Source of the DNA: JAAYCO01 sp964632015
Lineage (GTDB): Bacteria > Planctomycetota > Phycisphaerae > SM23-33
Assembly (NCBI GenBank): GCA_964632015.1
Contig: CAZWAT010000012.1
Coordinates: 1 to 26,884, forward strand
Direction: 5' to 3'
Length of the DNA: 26,884 bases
A model generated the notes under the pieces. That model did not search any database and had not been told where the DNA came from. It saw only the letters and a program-made list of their open reading frames with translations. A program made the position numbers and the translations under genes. Positions 8,575-17,237 of the stretch are shown here, in pieces. The stretch's first letter is position 1; each line of letters starts with the position of its first letter.

Positions 8575-8964
8575 ATGCCTGACAAACCCGAAGACAAACC
8601 CAAAATCATAGTGGACGACGACTGGAAGCAGCAGGCCCAGGTGGAGAAGGAAAAACTTTCTGAAGATGTCGAGAAGAAACAGGAGCAGCGTGAGATTCCG
8701 CCTGCGAGTTTGGAGACGCTGGTGAGCACTATGGTGACTCAGGTCTTCATGGCGCTGGGCGGGTATGAAGATCCTCGCACGAAGCGTCGTTACGTTGACC
8801 TCGAGTTGGCGAAGCACTATATCGACACTCTGGCGGTGCTGGAGGAAAAGACAGCCAACAACCTTACCGAGAATGAAAAGAAGCTTCTCGACCAGGCGAT
8901 CTATGAATGCCGCATGCACTATGTTCAGATCGCCCAGCGGGCCAGCGGAGCCCAAGGTGGCTGA
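8575..8964 (+). CDS. DUF1844 family protein
   Basis: A 129-residue acidic, cytoplasmic protein. A charged, probably disordered N-terminus (about 1-40, many Lys/Glu/Asp) precedes the conserved DUF1844 region: SLETLVSTMVTQVFMALGG, then the helix around DLELAKHYIDTLAVLEEKT and the closing helix LLDQAIYECRMHYV. Function of the family is unknown; members are common in planctomycetes and other bacteria. No signal peptide or membrane segment. The ribosome site AAAGGA lies about 6 bases upstream of ATG. Its 3' end overlaps the class II aldolase start by 8 bases, so the two are co-translated. Confidence 0.85.
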   Translation: MPDKPEDKPKIIVDDDWKQQAQVEKEKLSEDVEKKQEQREIPPASLETLVSTMVTQVFMALGGYEDPRTKRRYVDLELAKHYIDTLAVLEEKTANNLTENEKKLLDQAIYECRMHYVQIAQRASGAQGG

Positions 8965-9622
8965 CGAAAACGCCCTGAGACGGCATATATGCGAAATCGG
9001 CAGGCGAATGTACGAGAAGAATTTCGTCGCCGCAAACGACGGTAATATCAGTTGCCGCCTCGATTCAGATCGATACCTGTGCACTCCCACGAATGTCTCG
9101 AAGGGTTTTATGACGCCCGAGATGATAGCGGTCGTGCACGGTGACGGCAGGCAACTTGCGGGCGACCTGCCGCGAACCAGCGAAGTGTTGATGCACCTGG
9201 AGATATACCGCGCCATGCCCGCTGTGCAAGCGGTGGTTCATGCTCATCCTCCCCATGCAACCGCCTTTGCCGTCACCGACGCGGATCTGCCAAGGGGCAT
9301 CCTGCCAGAAGTGGAAGTGCTGCTGGGCGAGGTGAAACGGACCGAATATCGCACCCCTGGCACGCGGACCTTCGCAAGCAATATCGTGCCTCAGCTCAAG
9401 GGGAATGTGAATACTATCCTGCTGTCGAATCATGGTGTGGTATCGTTTGACGGATCAATAGAGCAGGCGTATTTTCATATCGAAACTCTCGAGATGTACT
9501 GTCACATATTGCTGATCAGCGGGCAGATCGGCAAGCTCCGTCCGTTGAGTGATGAACAGATGCGTGAGTTGCTTGAATCGACTGGACGGGCCAGCCCGAC
9601 GACAGATAGCGGGGGGCGTTAG
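8957..9622 (+). CDS. class II aldolase/adducin family protein (L-fuculose-phosphate aldolase-like)
   Basis: A 221-residue zinc-dependent aldolase-fold protein, related to enzymes splitting fuculose- or ribulose-phosphates to dihydroxyacetone phosphate and an aldehyde. Visible marks: AANDGNISCRL (phosphate/substrate binding), TPTNVSKGFM, the zinc ligands in VHAHPPHATAF with a Glu in the preceding TSEVLMHLEIYR, and LLSNHGVV. The frame is open further upstream, but those residues are a shadow of DUF1844; GTG at 8957 is chosen because GGAG lies 6 bases before it and homology begins right after. It ends at 9622, directly abutting the stop of the convergent deacetylase gene. The exact substrate cannot be told; sugar-phosphate breakdown or methylthioribulose-phosphate-like chemistry are both possible. 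Confidence 0.85.
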   Translation: MADENALRRHICEIGRRMYEKNFVAANDGNISCRLDSDRYLCTPTNVSKGFMTPEMIAVVHGDGRQLAGDLPRTSEVLMHLEIYRAMPAVQAVVHAHPPHATAFAVTDADLPRGILPEVEVLLGEVKRTEYRTPGTRTFASNIVPQLKGNVNTILLSNHGVVSFDGSIEQAYFHIETLEMYCHILLISGQIGKLRPLSDEQMRELLESTGRASPTTDSGGR

Positions 9623-10501
9623 TCATCCATACCTGTAGGTACTAGTGACACGCTGTAGCGTCTGGAGCTGTGATTGCACGCTGGTGAAAGTGAACTTTCT
9701 CAAAAGACAATCCAGTTTGGCGGACGTTTTGGTGAGGTTGAGTCTGTGTCGCCATCTGCTTAGCCTCGACATTACTAGGACTGGCTGGTCGGGGTCCATT
9801 TCCCATGGGTGTAGATAGATCATCGCAGGTATGTTTTTTCGCTGCGCAATTGCGATTGCGCCGCCCACCAGCCACGTCGGCCAGAGTCGCAGATAACCGC
9901 CACCGCCCATTGGCAACCTCGCCCAGGCGATATCAAGCGTCAATGGGGGAATCTCAAGAATCCGGCTTCCTGAGGGTGTAATCGCGTAATGCGGGCGGGC
10001 GGGTGCCTGCCTGACTCCGTAGCGATCATGGCGAATCGGAAAAACCGAGGAATCGTACTGATAACCTGCCTGTTCAAGCACGTCCAGCGCCCATGCGGTG
10101 CGGTGTGTGACCGAGAATGTGGGCGCCCGGTAGCCCAGCACTCTCTTGCCGGTGATGTCCTGAAGCATCTGCGTTGCGGTGTCAAGATCAGCGAGAAACT
10201 GTTCAGGGCTCTGCTTGCCGATCATCCTGTGCTCGTTGCCATGAGATGCGATTTCGTGCCCTTGTTCGGCAATCTGTCGGATGAGCTTTTTGTGCCTGGC
10301 TGCGACCCATCCCAGCACAAAAAATGTCGCCCCCGCGCCGGATGCGCAGAGCATCTCCAATATTCGCTCGACGCTTGGCGCCAGCCTGGACTCGTAAGCC
10401 GGCCATTGAGCTGGGTCAACCCTCGCCGCCTCGACGTGGAAATATTCCTCAATATCGAAGCTTAATATATTGACATTGCCACATGTGGTGCGTGCGGTCA
10501 T
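9623..10501 (-). CDS. polysaccharide deacetylase, PEP-CTERM/exosortase-locus type
   Basis: A 292-residue carbohydrate esterase family 4 enzyme that would remove N- or O-acetyl groups from a polysaccharide. The metal triad is visible: Asp16 in LSFDIEEYFHV and His87/His91 in IASHGNEH. Further family marks are GATFFVLGW, GYRAPTFSV, YDSSVFPIRHDRYG, GGGYLRL and YLHPWE; the FDIEEYFHV and RHDRYG segments are characteristic of the subfamily found in exosortase-linked exopolysaccharide loci (with a DUF3473 tail). There is no obvious signal peptide. Its ATG overlaps the TGA of the TPR gene (ATGA, 10498-10501), so it is translationally coupled and part of the exosortase operon. It is the last gene; its stop touches that of the aldolase. 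Confidence 0.92.
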   Translation of the reverse strand: MTARTTCGNVNILSFDIEEYFHVEAARVDPAQWPAYESRLAPSVERILEMLCASGAGATFFVLGWVAARHKKLIRQIAEQGHEIASHGNEHRMIGKQSPEQFLADLDTATQMLQDITGKRVLGYRAPTFSVTHRTAWALDVLEQAGYQYDSSVFPIRHDRYGVRQAPARPHYAITPSGSRILEIPPLTLDIAWARLPMGGGGYLRLWPTWLVGGAIAIAQRKNIPAMIYLHPWEMDPDQPVLVMSRLSRWRHRLNLTKTSAKLDCLLRKFTFTSVQSQLQTLQRVTSTYRYG

Positions 10502-13500
10502 TGCAGTTGCTCATCAAGGGCTGTTCTGGCGAGTTCGATTGCCCTCATTGCTCCGCGGTCAGGCAAGTGTTCACCGGTCACGATTCTCTGCTCAAGTGCC
10601 ACCGCTGCCGACAGGTGCCATTTGGCCAGTTGTGCGTTTGGGCCTTTTGATTCGGCAAGGGCAAGGTGGTAATGAACTTCAGGAGAAGCTGGCGCATGTC
10701 GCAAAGCCATACGCAGCTCTCGTCGGGCAGTATCCACATCGCCAAGCAGGTAGGCGATCCATCCCCTGGTATCGCGAAAGTGCGATATTCCTGGTGCGGC
10801 GGCAATTGCGGAATTAGCGAGTATGCGCGCCTGGTTGAGTTTTACATGGTCGTCAGGGTGAAGAAGCGAAATCAGGTAGGCGGCGTTGTTGGCAGCGATA
10901 GGGTGCGACACCGCCTGGTGGACCCGAAAGTATGCATCTAGTGCCTCGTCGTATCTTCCTACCGTCTCTGCCGATAGCGCGTGACTGAGCATGATGGCGT
11001 AATTCTGGGGCTCGGCCTCGGCAGCAACACGGTACAAATCCGCTGCCTCCTCAAAGCGTCCCGCAAGCTTCATCTGCGACGCCTTCACGAGCGTGGCAAG
11101 AACGCCGTCGGGGTTGTGTTGCGATTTGAGTACGTTATCACAGGTGGATTGGTCTTCACTAATTCGCATCAACAGGGCAGCCGACCACGGTCCGATGCAG
11201 TGGTCATCGATCATTTCGCCAATCAAAACCCTTGCCAGGCCCGGCGCATCCAGATCTGTCGCCATAGTCGCCATCAGCAGACGTGCCAAGTTGGGACGAT
11301 CTCTGTCGCCTTCAAAGTTGTTTACAAGTGTAAGTGCAACCTCATGGGGCACGCCCACCGAACCTTTGAAACGCGCAAGTTCAGACTGCGCCATCGGCAC
11401 ATCGCCTGCGCAGAGACTCGCGAGGATTCTATAACTGCTTTGCACCGCAATCGGCTGCTTAATCACAATGGCGCTGCCTGGACCGTGACCGATCTGCACA
11501 CGCTCGATGCCGATCTGCACCGTCACATGTTCGTTGGTAGACTGGGCAAAGGAATTCTCAAGTTCTGTCAGCCGGCTGAGGTATTTGCCAGATACATTCT
11601 CATCGCCGGTCATTGCGCCGATACAAATTCCACAAAGAGCGTTCGCAAGGTCTGCGGTGTGGGGCTTGGCTACTACCGCGATTGCTCCACGAGGATCCTC
11701 GGCGATATGTAGAAGCGTGCTCAACGTGCGCCACTGCCCGAGATTTCGTGAGATGCTGATTTCGTCTGCAAGCGTTCTTGCCGCTGTTATATCGCCTGAG
11801 ACTGCGAATGCTTCGATTGCCTGTATGATCACCGGGGTTGGCAAAGCGATATCCTTGGCATGCGACTGTCGATATGCCACGAACTCATCAGCAGCGTGTG
11901 CGTGTTTCCTGGCGTTCATCAACTCGCCCATTCTCTGCGAGAGCAGCGCGGGTCCAGCGGCTGGATGATTCATCGCTGATTCCAGCACGGCCAGGCGTTT
12001 GTCCGGATCTTCCTCAAGTGACGCAACCAGTTGCTGGGCCTGGGCATACTGCGGGGCGTTGGGTGGAATGGATCGCAGGTATTCCCTTGCCTTGTCCCTT
12101 CTTCCAAGGTTGGCGTGACACTGGGCAAGCCGAAGCTGGATCTCGGCGTTTCTTGTATTGTCGACAGTGCTGCTGTCCTCCAGATCTGCTATGGCAAGCT
12201 CGAACAGGCCCCATCTTGCCAACATCGAGGCTCGTTCAAACAGGGCAATGCTGCGGGCAAGTCGGCTCATATTCTTGACGTTGTCGAGCGTTTCCAGTGC
12301 TTCCATGGGCATGAACTGGGCGTCCATCAGTCTTGCCAGTGCCAGGTGATTTGACAATCGCTTTGGGCGCAGTGCAATTGCCGTTTGATACAGTGAAATA
12401 GCTTCCTGTCGCCGGGCGGATGCTGTTAGAAGATCGGCCTGGACGATGTATGGGCGATCGTCGTTAGGCATTGCCTGGATGAGTTCCTGGCAGATACCAA
12501 TAGCCAAGTCAAGCCTATCGAGCCTGAAATACAATATTGCCGCACGTTCAAGATATTCAGCACTTCGCATGTCTCTTGCCAGCGCGTGCAGCTGCGAGAC
12601 CGCCTCCATCGCCGCCGAGGAATTGTCCATCATGATAAGCAGCTGGGCCTTGGCCTCAAGCGCCCTTCCGGCTGAGTCTCGATGGCTGATTAACTGGTCG
12701 AGTTCATTAAGCGCAAGGTCGTGTTTTCCTTCCCTTGCCAGGCAGTACGCCAGCATCAGACTGGTGTGGTTGCGGTCGTCCGGGGCGTCAGCCATTTGCG
12801 CCTGCACCCGTTGATATATTTTGGCTGCCTGTGCGAAGTCGCCGCTGCGTGTCAGCAGCCAGGCAGATGCAAGCTCCACCATACGAGGGTCGCGGGATGG
12901 TATTTGCCCAATTGTCTTACGCACCTGTTCGATCGATTGAGTTTTGGCCAGGACGTTTGCGAGCGAAAGGTAGTTTGACAATTGGGTTGGATCACTCGAT
13001 ATGATGTGTGCCCATTGCTCCACACACAGGTCCACCTTCCCGGCAACGGCGTAGGCATGCCCGAGCATCGCACGGATATGCCTGTCGTGCGGGGATCTTT
13101 TGGCTTCCGCAAGGCAGACCTCTATGCACTTGTCCATTTCTCCGTTTACGAAGAAGGCCATGGCCACATCTATCACGGAATCAGATGATGCTCCTGCCAC
13201 CAGTATTGCATGGTCTACTCCAACTGGTTCACCTTGCAGAATCTTGATCTGAAGCCTTAAAACATTGGCCCCACTGTCTGTTTCATCGAAGGTTTCAAGC
13301 AGAGTCTTGCTGTATTCAAGATCCCCATTTTCGAACAGCGCCCTTGCCAGCGCCATTCGTGCCGCGGGGCTGGATGGGTCTATGTTCATGGCGGTTCTGT
13401 ACTGTTCAATGGCTGCCAATCGCCTGCCGGTCATGTGGTAGACCTTGCCCAGCTCGAACGCCAGGCCCGCATGATCGGGATGCCTGGCGACCTGTATAGC

Positions 13501-15159
13501 GAGAATAAGTTCGGCATCGTCGATTCTTCCCGCCAGCAGCAAGGCCTTGGCGGCGGCAAGCTGAGCGTCGGGGTTATCAGGGGTTTGCCTCAGTGCCTCC
13601 TGTGTAGCCTGTACGCATGCTTCGCCATCGCCAAGCATCGCGTAGCCTTCGGCGATTGCCATCGCCAAAGCCGGCTCATGTCGGGCGTGCTCGCTTGCGT
13701 TTTGCAGTTCCATGCGTGCAAGGTTATCTCTGCCCGAATGCCTCGCCGCGTGAACGTACAGAAGCAGCGCCTGGGGGTCTGGTTTGTTTAGATGTCGATA
13801 CAGACCCGCCGCCTCTTCGAAAGCCTGGTCATTAAGCCCCTCGTTGATGTATAGGTCTACAAGGTATTGCCTTGCATGAACATGCGTGGGATGCAGCGCC
13901 ACAACCGCCTGCATGGCTTCGCGGGCCATTGCGGGTTTACCGGCTGACTGTGCCGCCTGGGCATATGCGTACTGCGCCTCTGCCCAGTTAGGATGCTGGG
14001 TTTTGACGAGAAACAGGCGTCGATGCGCCTCCATTACCTGACCCTGCCGAAGAAGCAAGTTTCCCTCAAGTACCTGTGCCTTACGATTGCCGGGTTCGTC
14101 GGCCAGCACTTCCTCTATAAGCTTTTGGGCCAGCGCAAGGTCACCCACCGCCATTGCAAGCTCGCTTCGCGGAAGCTTCACGCCGTTGATATCTGGGTGG
14201 TCGGATGGAAGGATGTCCAATAGCCTGTCCATCAGTTCCATCGTGTGCTGCTGGGACTGAGGGATTGCTTCAGGATTATGTATTCTGCACCGAGCAAGGT
14301 TGTTCATGGCGACAGTGGTCGCTGCCACAGGTACGAGGTCCTCGATTCCTTCCAGTGTTGACTGTAATACTGCGGATCGCTCGTCATGTCTGGCGGAGAG
14401 AACGCCCAGTGATCGGCTGGCTGAGTTGAGCGTCTCTACAAGCTCATGTGGGGGGTTCTTTGCGCGAAGCTCAGGCAACTTTCGCAGTTGGCGCAGGCAA
14501 TCCAGAAGGGTCAGGAACGCTCGGGATTCGATATCCTGGGCTTTGTCTAGCGCTCGATCAAACTGCTGGGTGTGTTGTTGATGCAGGTCATCGGCCCCGG
14601 CGGCGGCCGAGGTCTGGGCCTCAAGCTGATGCAATCTCGCGAGAGTATACCATCCTCTGGAAATGCGTTGCTCGTTCATGCCAATCGCCTCGAGCACGAC
14701 AATTCCCTTAAGACCGCCCGGCGGGTCGATTTCCAGCAGTTCGGAGTGGGCCTTCTCAAGCTCTTCCAATGCTGAGGTCGTATCCGGAATGTTGGGTCGG
14801 TTGAGCGGATCGAGGATACGCTCGGCTGGTGTTATATACGTATCCGCCAACAGCAGCCTGATGGTTGTCACGCCTGGCGCGATAGTCTTGGCCTTTTGCA
14901 GAGAATCCCTCGCCTCAGCATGCTGACCAAGACGGACTCTCGCCTGTGCGAGGAGGTGATATCCGTTCCAGTCGTCAGGGTCGGTGCCGATGTATTCTTC
15001 CGCAAGGTTGGCTGCCTTGGTGAACTGTCCCGCCTGAAGCGCTACTTCGCAGCGTGTCAGCAGGCGCTGCGATCTGCTTCGTTTGACGTACAGCCACGCT
15101 CCACCGGCCGCAATAGTGATGACTCCGAATATTGCCAATATCAGTGCGGTTCTTCGCAT
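10498..15159 (-). CDS. giant membrane-anchored TPR-repeat protein of the exosortase locus
   Basis: A 1553-residue protein with one N-terminal membrane segment (about residues 5-24, ALILAIFGVITIAAGGAWLY) followed by a basic RSRSQR stretch, then tetratricopeptide repeats almost to the C-terminus (for example AANLAEEYIGTDPDDWNGYHL, DAELILAIQVARHPDHAGLAF, AAIEQYRTAMNIDPSSPAARM). Exosortase loci of proteobacteria carry a large TPR protein (PrsT type) thought to act in exopolysaccharide assembly; this is a likely counterpart but about 1.7 times the usual length. Because no lipobox Cys is seen, it is probably anchored by an uncleaved helix. The start has AAGGA 9 bases upstream and lies 18 bases after the exosortase stop; its end overlaps the deacetylase start. 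The repeats likely scaffold proteins; the partner is unknown. Confidence 0.85.
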   Translation of the reverse strand: MRRTALILAIFGVITIAAGGAWLYVKRSRSQRLLTRCEVALQAGQFTKAANLAEEYIGTDPDDWNGYHLLAQARVRLGQHAEARDSLQKAKTIAPGVTTIRLLLADTYITPAERILDPLNRPNIPDTTSALEELEKAHSELLEIDPPGGLKGIVVLEAIGMNEQRISRGWYTLARLHQLEAQTSAAAGADDLHQQHTQQFDRALDKAQDIESRAFLTLLDCLRQLRKLPELRAKNPPHELVETLNSASRSLGVLSARHDERSAVLQSTLEGIEDLVPVAATTVAMNNLARCRIHNPEAIPQSQQHTMELMDRLLDILPSDHPDINGVKLPRSELAMAVGDLALAQKLIEEVLADEPGNRKAQVLEGNLLLRQGQVMEAHRRLFLVKTQHPNWAEAQYAYAQAAQSAGKPAMAREAMQAVVALHPTHVHARQYLVDLYINEGLNDQAFEEAAGLYRHLNKPDPQALLLYVHAARHSGRDNLARMELQNASEHARHEPALAMAIAEGYAMLGDGEACVQATQEALRQTPDNPDAQLAAAKALLLAGRIDDAELILAIQVARHPDHAGLAFELGKVYHMTGRRLAAIEQYRTAMNIDPSSPAARMALARALFENGDLEYSKTLLETFDETDSGANVLRLQIKILQGEPVGVDHAILVAGASSDSVIDVAMAFFVNGEMDKCIEVCLAEAKRSPHDRHIRAMLGHAYAVAGKVDLCVEQWAHIISSDPTQLSNYLSLANVLAKTQSIEQVRKTIGQIPSRDPRMVELASAWLLTRSGDFAQAAKIYQRVQAQMADAPDDRNHTSLMLAYCLAREGKHDLALNELDQLISHRDSAGRALEAKAQLLIMMDNSSAAMEAVSQLHALARDMRSAEYLERAAILYFRLDRLDLAIGICQELIQAMPNDDRPYIVQADLLTASARRQEAISLYQTAIALRPKRLSNHLALARLMDAQFMPMEALETLDNVKNMSRLARSIALFERASMLARWGLFELAIADLEDSSTVDNTRNAEIQLRLAQCHANLGRRDKAREYLRSIPPNAPQYAQAQQLVASLEEDPDKRLAVLESAMNHPAAGPALLSQRMGELMNARKHAHAADEFVAYRQSHAKDIALPTPVIIQAIEAFAVSGDITAARTLADEISISRNLGQWRTLSTLLHIAEDPRGAIAVVAKPHTADLANALCGICIGAMTGDENVSGKYLSRLTELENSFAQSTNEHVTVQIGIERVQIGHGPGSAIVIKQPIAVQSSYRILASLCAGDVPMAQSELARFKGSVGVPHEVALTLVNNFEGDRDRPNLARLLMATMATDLDAPGLARVLIGEMIDDHCIGPWSAALLMRISEDQSTCDNVLKSQHNPDGVLATLVKASQMKLAGRFEEAADLYRVAAEAEPQNYAIMLSHALSAETVGRYDEALDAYFRVHQAVSHPIAANNAAYLISLLHPDDHVKLNQARILANSAIAAAPGISHFRDTRGWIAYLLGDVDTARRELRMALRHAPASPEVHYHLALAESKGPNAQLAKWHLSAAVALEQRIVTGEHLPDRGAMRAIELARTALDEQLQ

Positions 15160-15177
15160 AGGTTGTTGTCCTTATGG

Positions 15178-16812
15178 TTATTTCAGCGCGTCTTCCAGAT
15201 GCGGCGCTACTGCCAGGAATATGCTTGTGGAACGTGCTCGTGCGTCTTCAAGCGAGCGGGTCACCGGCGTTGAAATACGTATAAGAGCGCCGGTCGAATC
15301 ACGTCGAAGGATGCTGCCTATGAGAATAGTCCACTGTTGACGCCAGAAGCTGGTGGTGTATCCGCCACCTGACTTATAGGTGTACATAAAGTAGTGGCTC
15401 TCTTCGCCGACTCTTACGATCAGCTCGCGGAATGGCACGGCGTGTGTGCCGGGTATGTTGACTGTGAACCTGCGTTTCTGCACGATCTCCTGCCCGCCAC
15501 CTTCGAGGCATAGGTCTGGAGGATGAACGCCCTTGCGATTGTCCCTGCTGAAGATCAGGCAGAAATCCACAGGCGCAAGTCCTGCTCCCGAATACTGGCG
15601 ATAGAGATACTCCGGCATCTCGAGAACTGTCAGTGTCCGGTCGTCAAGTGCCAGGTCGAATCCGTGCAGGAAGTGCGAACCTATCTCTATGTTCCTCGGA
15701 AGCATCTGGGCAAGGCTTCCTGAACTAGCCCGGTTCTGAGGTTTGGCGAACTGTACAGTCAGCACAGCCGTGGCGAGCAGGGGAATCAACATGCCAAGGA
15801 GTTTCGGCAAAGACATTGCTTTCACCAGACGCTTGCATTGGCCTTCGTCGTGTTCACTTCGCCTGATTCCTTCCAGCATCTGCCTTGGCGATGCGGGCAT
15901 ACGAACTGCCTGGCGTACGGCGATGATGATCTTCTCTATGCCAAACATCATAAGGAACGCCAGCGCATAGATCATCAGCCCAGATGCATCGTGAAACCAA
16001 CCCTGGGCGGCTTCGACGTTCCAGAAGTGCGCAACCGCGATGAGTATGGCGATTCGAATCGAATTGGCTGCCAGCGCCACTGGCACAGTGAGCAGGAACA
16101 ACGATGCTCTCCAATATGACCTGAGTGTGCAGACGTATGCGTAGATGGCGCCAAAGCCTAGCAGGCTGATAAGGGTGCGCAGACCATTGCACACGTTGGC
16201 GATGGTCAGAGTTTTTCCGTCTGCAAGAAAGGCCTTGTTCCCGCTCTGTTCTGTGATGATTCCCAACGCGTTTGCCAGTGTCACGCCCCAGCCTGCCGCG
16301 AGCATCTTGAGGCGAAAGTTCAGTTGGGCAATGGTTACCTCTGGTAAAGGAAGCATGAAAACCAACAGCGCCAACGGAAACCACAGCCGGCGAAGCGCCT
16401 CAATTCCCCACGCAATCACTATTATCCCCGCGATCGCGCCTAGCAGCGTGAATCCGCTGGCGAAGTTGACTCTCGCCAGGCTCGCGGTGAGGTGTGCCAA
16501 CAGCGAAATGCCCAATATTAGAAATCCCATCCCAGGCCGAGGTGAGAGACGCACCTGCGCGAAACGGAGTATCCACATTGCTGACAGCGTGCTGATAATA
16601 GGCACTAGCGGGGCATGCGTGTAGTAGCTCTCACCCTCGACAACTCGCTCGTACAGGGTGAGATCGCCCCTGTGCCAGGCGGGAAACCAGCGAATCCAGT
16701 TCTCGCGTAGGTTGACTGCGTACGCAAGCAGCAACCCCACAAGCAGGGCAGACCACTTGATCGGGATTGTCCAGGACCAATTGCGAATGGCGATGTCCTC
16801 TCCTGTCAACAT
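15178..16812 (-). CDS. exosortase fused to an EpsI-type C-terminal domain
   Basis: Exosortases are multi-pass membrane proteins believed to cleave PEP-CTERM signals and transfer the protein to a surface partner. Here residues about 15-300 form the exosortase: several membrane helices and the proposed catalytic residues Cys208 (NVCNGLR), Arg253 (NSIRIA) and His274 (GWFHD), in the right order and spacing. After a hydrophilic linker (about 300-335) and another membrane helix (about 337-354), residues up to about 530 match the EpsI type, with HPPDLCLEGGG (430-440) and YFMYTYKSGGGYT. EpsI is often a separate gene next to the exosortase, so this is a fusion. First of three genes with the TPR protein and deacetylase. 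The ATG at 16812 has no clear ribosome site, so the exact start is less sure. Confidence 0.92.
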   Translation of the reverse strand: MLTGEDIAIRNWSWTIPIKWSALLVGLLLAYAVNLRENWIRWFPAWHRGDLTLYERVVEGESYYTHAPLVPIISTLSAMWILRFAQVRLSPRPGMGFLILGISLLAHLTASLARVNFASGFTLLGAIAGIIVIAWGIEALRRLWFPLALLVFMLPLPEVTIAQLNFRLKMLAAGWGVTLANALGIITEQSGNKAFLADGKTLTIANVCNGLRTLISLLGFGAIYAYVCTLRSYWRASLFLLTVPVALAANSIRIAILIAVAHFWNVEAAQGWFHDASGLMIYALAFLMMFGIEKIIIAVRQAVRMPASPRQMLEGIRRSEHDEGQCKRLVKAMSLPKLLGMLIPLLATAVLTVQFAKPQNRASSGSLAQMLPRNIEIGSHFLHGFDLALDDRTLTVLEMPEYLYRQYSGAGLAPVDFCLIFSRDNRKGVHPPDLCLEGGGQEIVQKRRFTVNIPGTHAVPFRELIVRVGEESHYFMYTYKSGGGYTTSFWRQQWTILIGSILRRDSTGALIRISTPVTRSLEDARARSTSIFLAVAPHLEDALK

Positions 16813-17237
16813 GTTGAAGCAGTCTTTGCTCGCTGGGCATCCCAGGTTGGCGTCTGGTTACGGATTCGGGTGAGCATATGTTGCTCGCCCAGGACCCGGT
16901 GTTCTCCAGGATTGTGCCCGTGTGGCTCCTCCAGCCGGCTGTCATGCGTCGTTGATTGATTATAGGCATGCCGAGGCACTGGAATGTCCGCGACGCCCTG
17001 ACGAAGCCCCTCGAACTACCCGGGAAATAAGAAGATTCATGACACCGCATAAGGTGTTTGCCTGATGGTAGAAACAGGCACTGCTGACGTTGATACTCCG
17101 CTGTGCCTACACCTAACGTTTGATGGTGACCGATTCAGTAGCATGCCTGGCGCATCTGTACTGACGTCAGGACGCCAGTGAACGGGTCAAGTGTTGGTTG
17201 ACCGAGTGGATGGCATTTTTGGAAACCGGAGGCGACC
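16813..17237. other. divergent regulatory region between exosortase and sugar transferase operons
   Basis: No gene is supported in these 425 bases. It holds a perfect TATAAT on the minus strand (16959-16964) that could drive the exosortase operon, and three inverted repeats on the sugar transferase side: TGCCTG/CAGGCA (17059-17080), the 10-base palindrome CTGACGTCAG (17161-17170) and GGTCAA/TTGACC (17185-17203). GGAGG (17228-17232) is the ribosome site of the sugar transferase. Confidence 0.5.
16959..16964 (-). promoter_or_regulatory. possible -10 element of the exosortase operon
   Basis: A perfect TATAAT on the minus strand about 147 bases before the exosortase ATG. The best -35 candidate, CGGACA (16985-16990), is 20 bases away, so spacing is poor. 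Tentative. Confidence 0.3.

Noticed and set aside
8765..8956. Upstream extension of the class II aldolase to 8765.
   Set aside because: The added residues are an out-of-frame reading of DUF1844; the GTG at 8957 has a good ribosome site and family similarity begins there.
16631..17050. A 139-codon minus-strand frame overlapping the exosortase 5' end.
   Set aside because: Composition is Arg/Ser-rich, there is no motif, and it overlaps the exosortase in another frame.
17211..17223. TGGCATTTTTGGA before the sugar transferase as a sigma54 -24/-12 promoter.
   Set aside because: The -24-like TGGCA is present but the invariant GC of the -12 element is missing at the right distance, and it overlaps the ribosome-site region.
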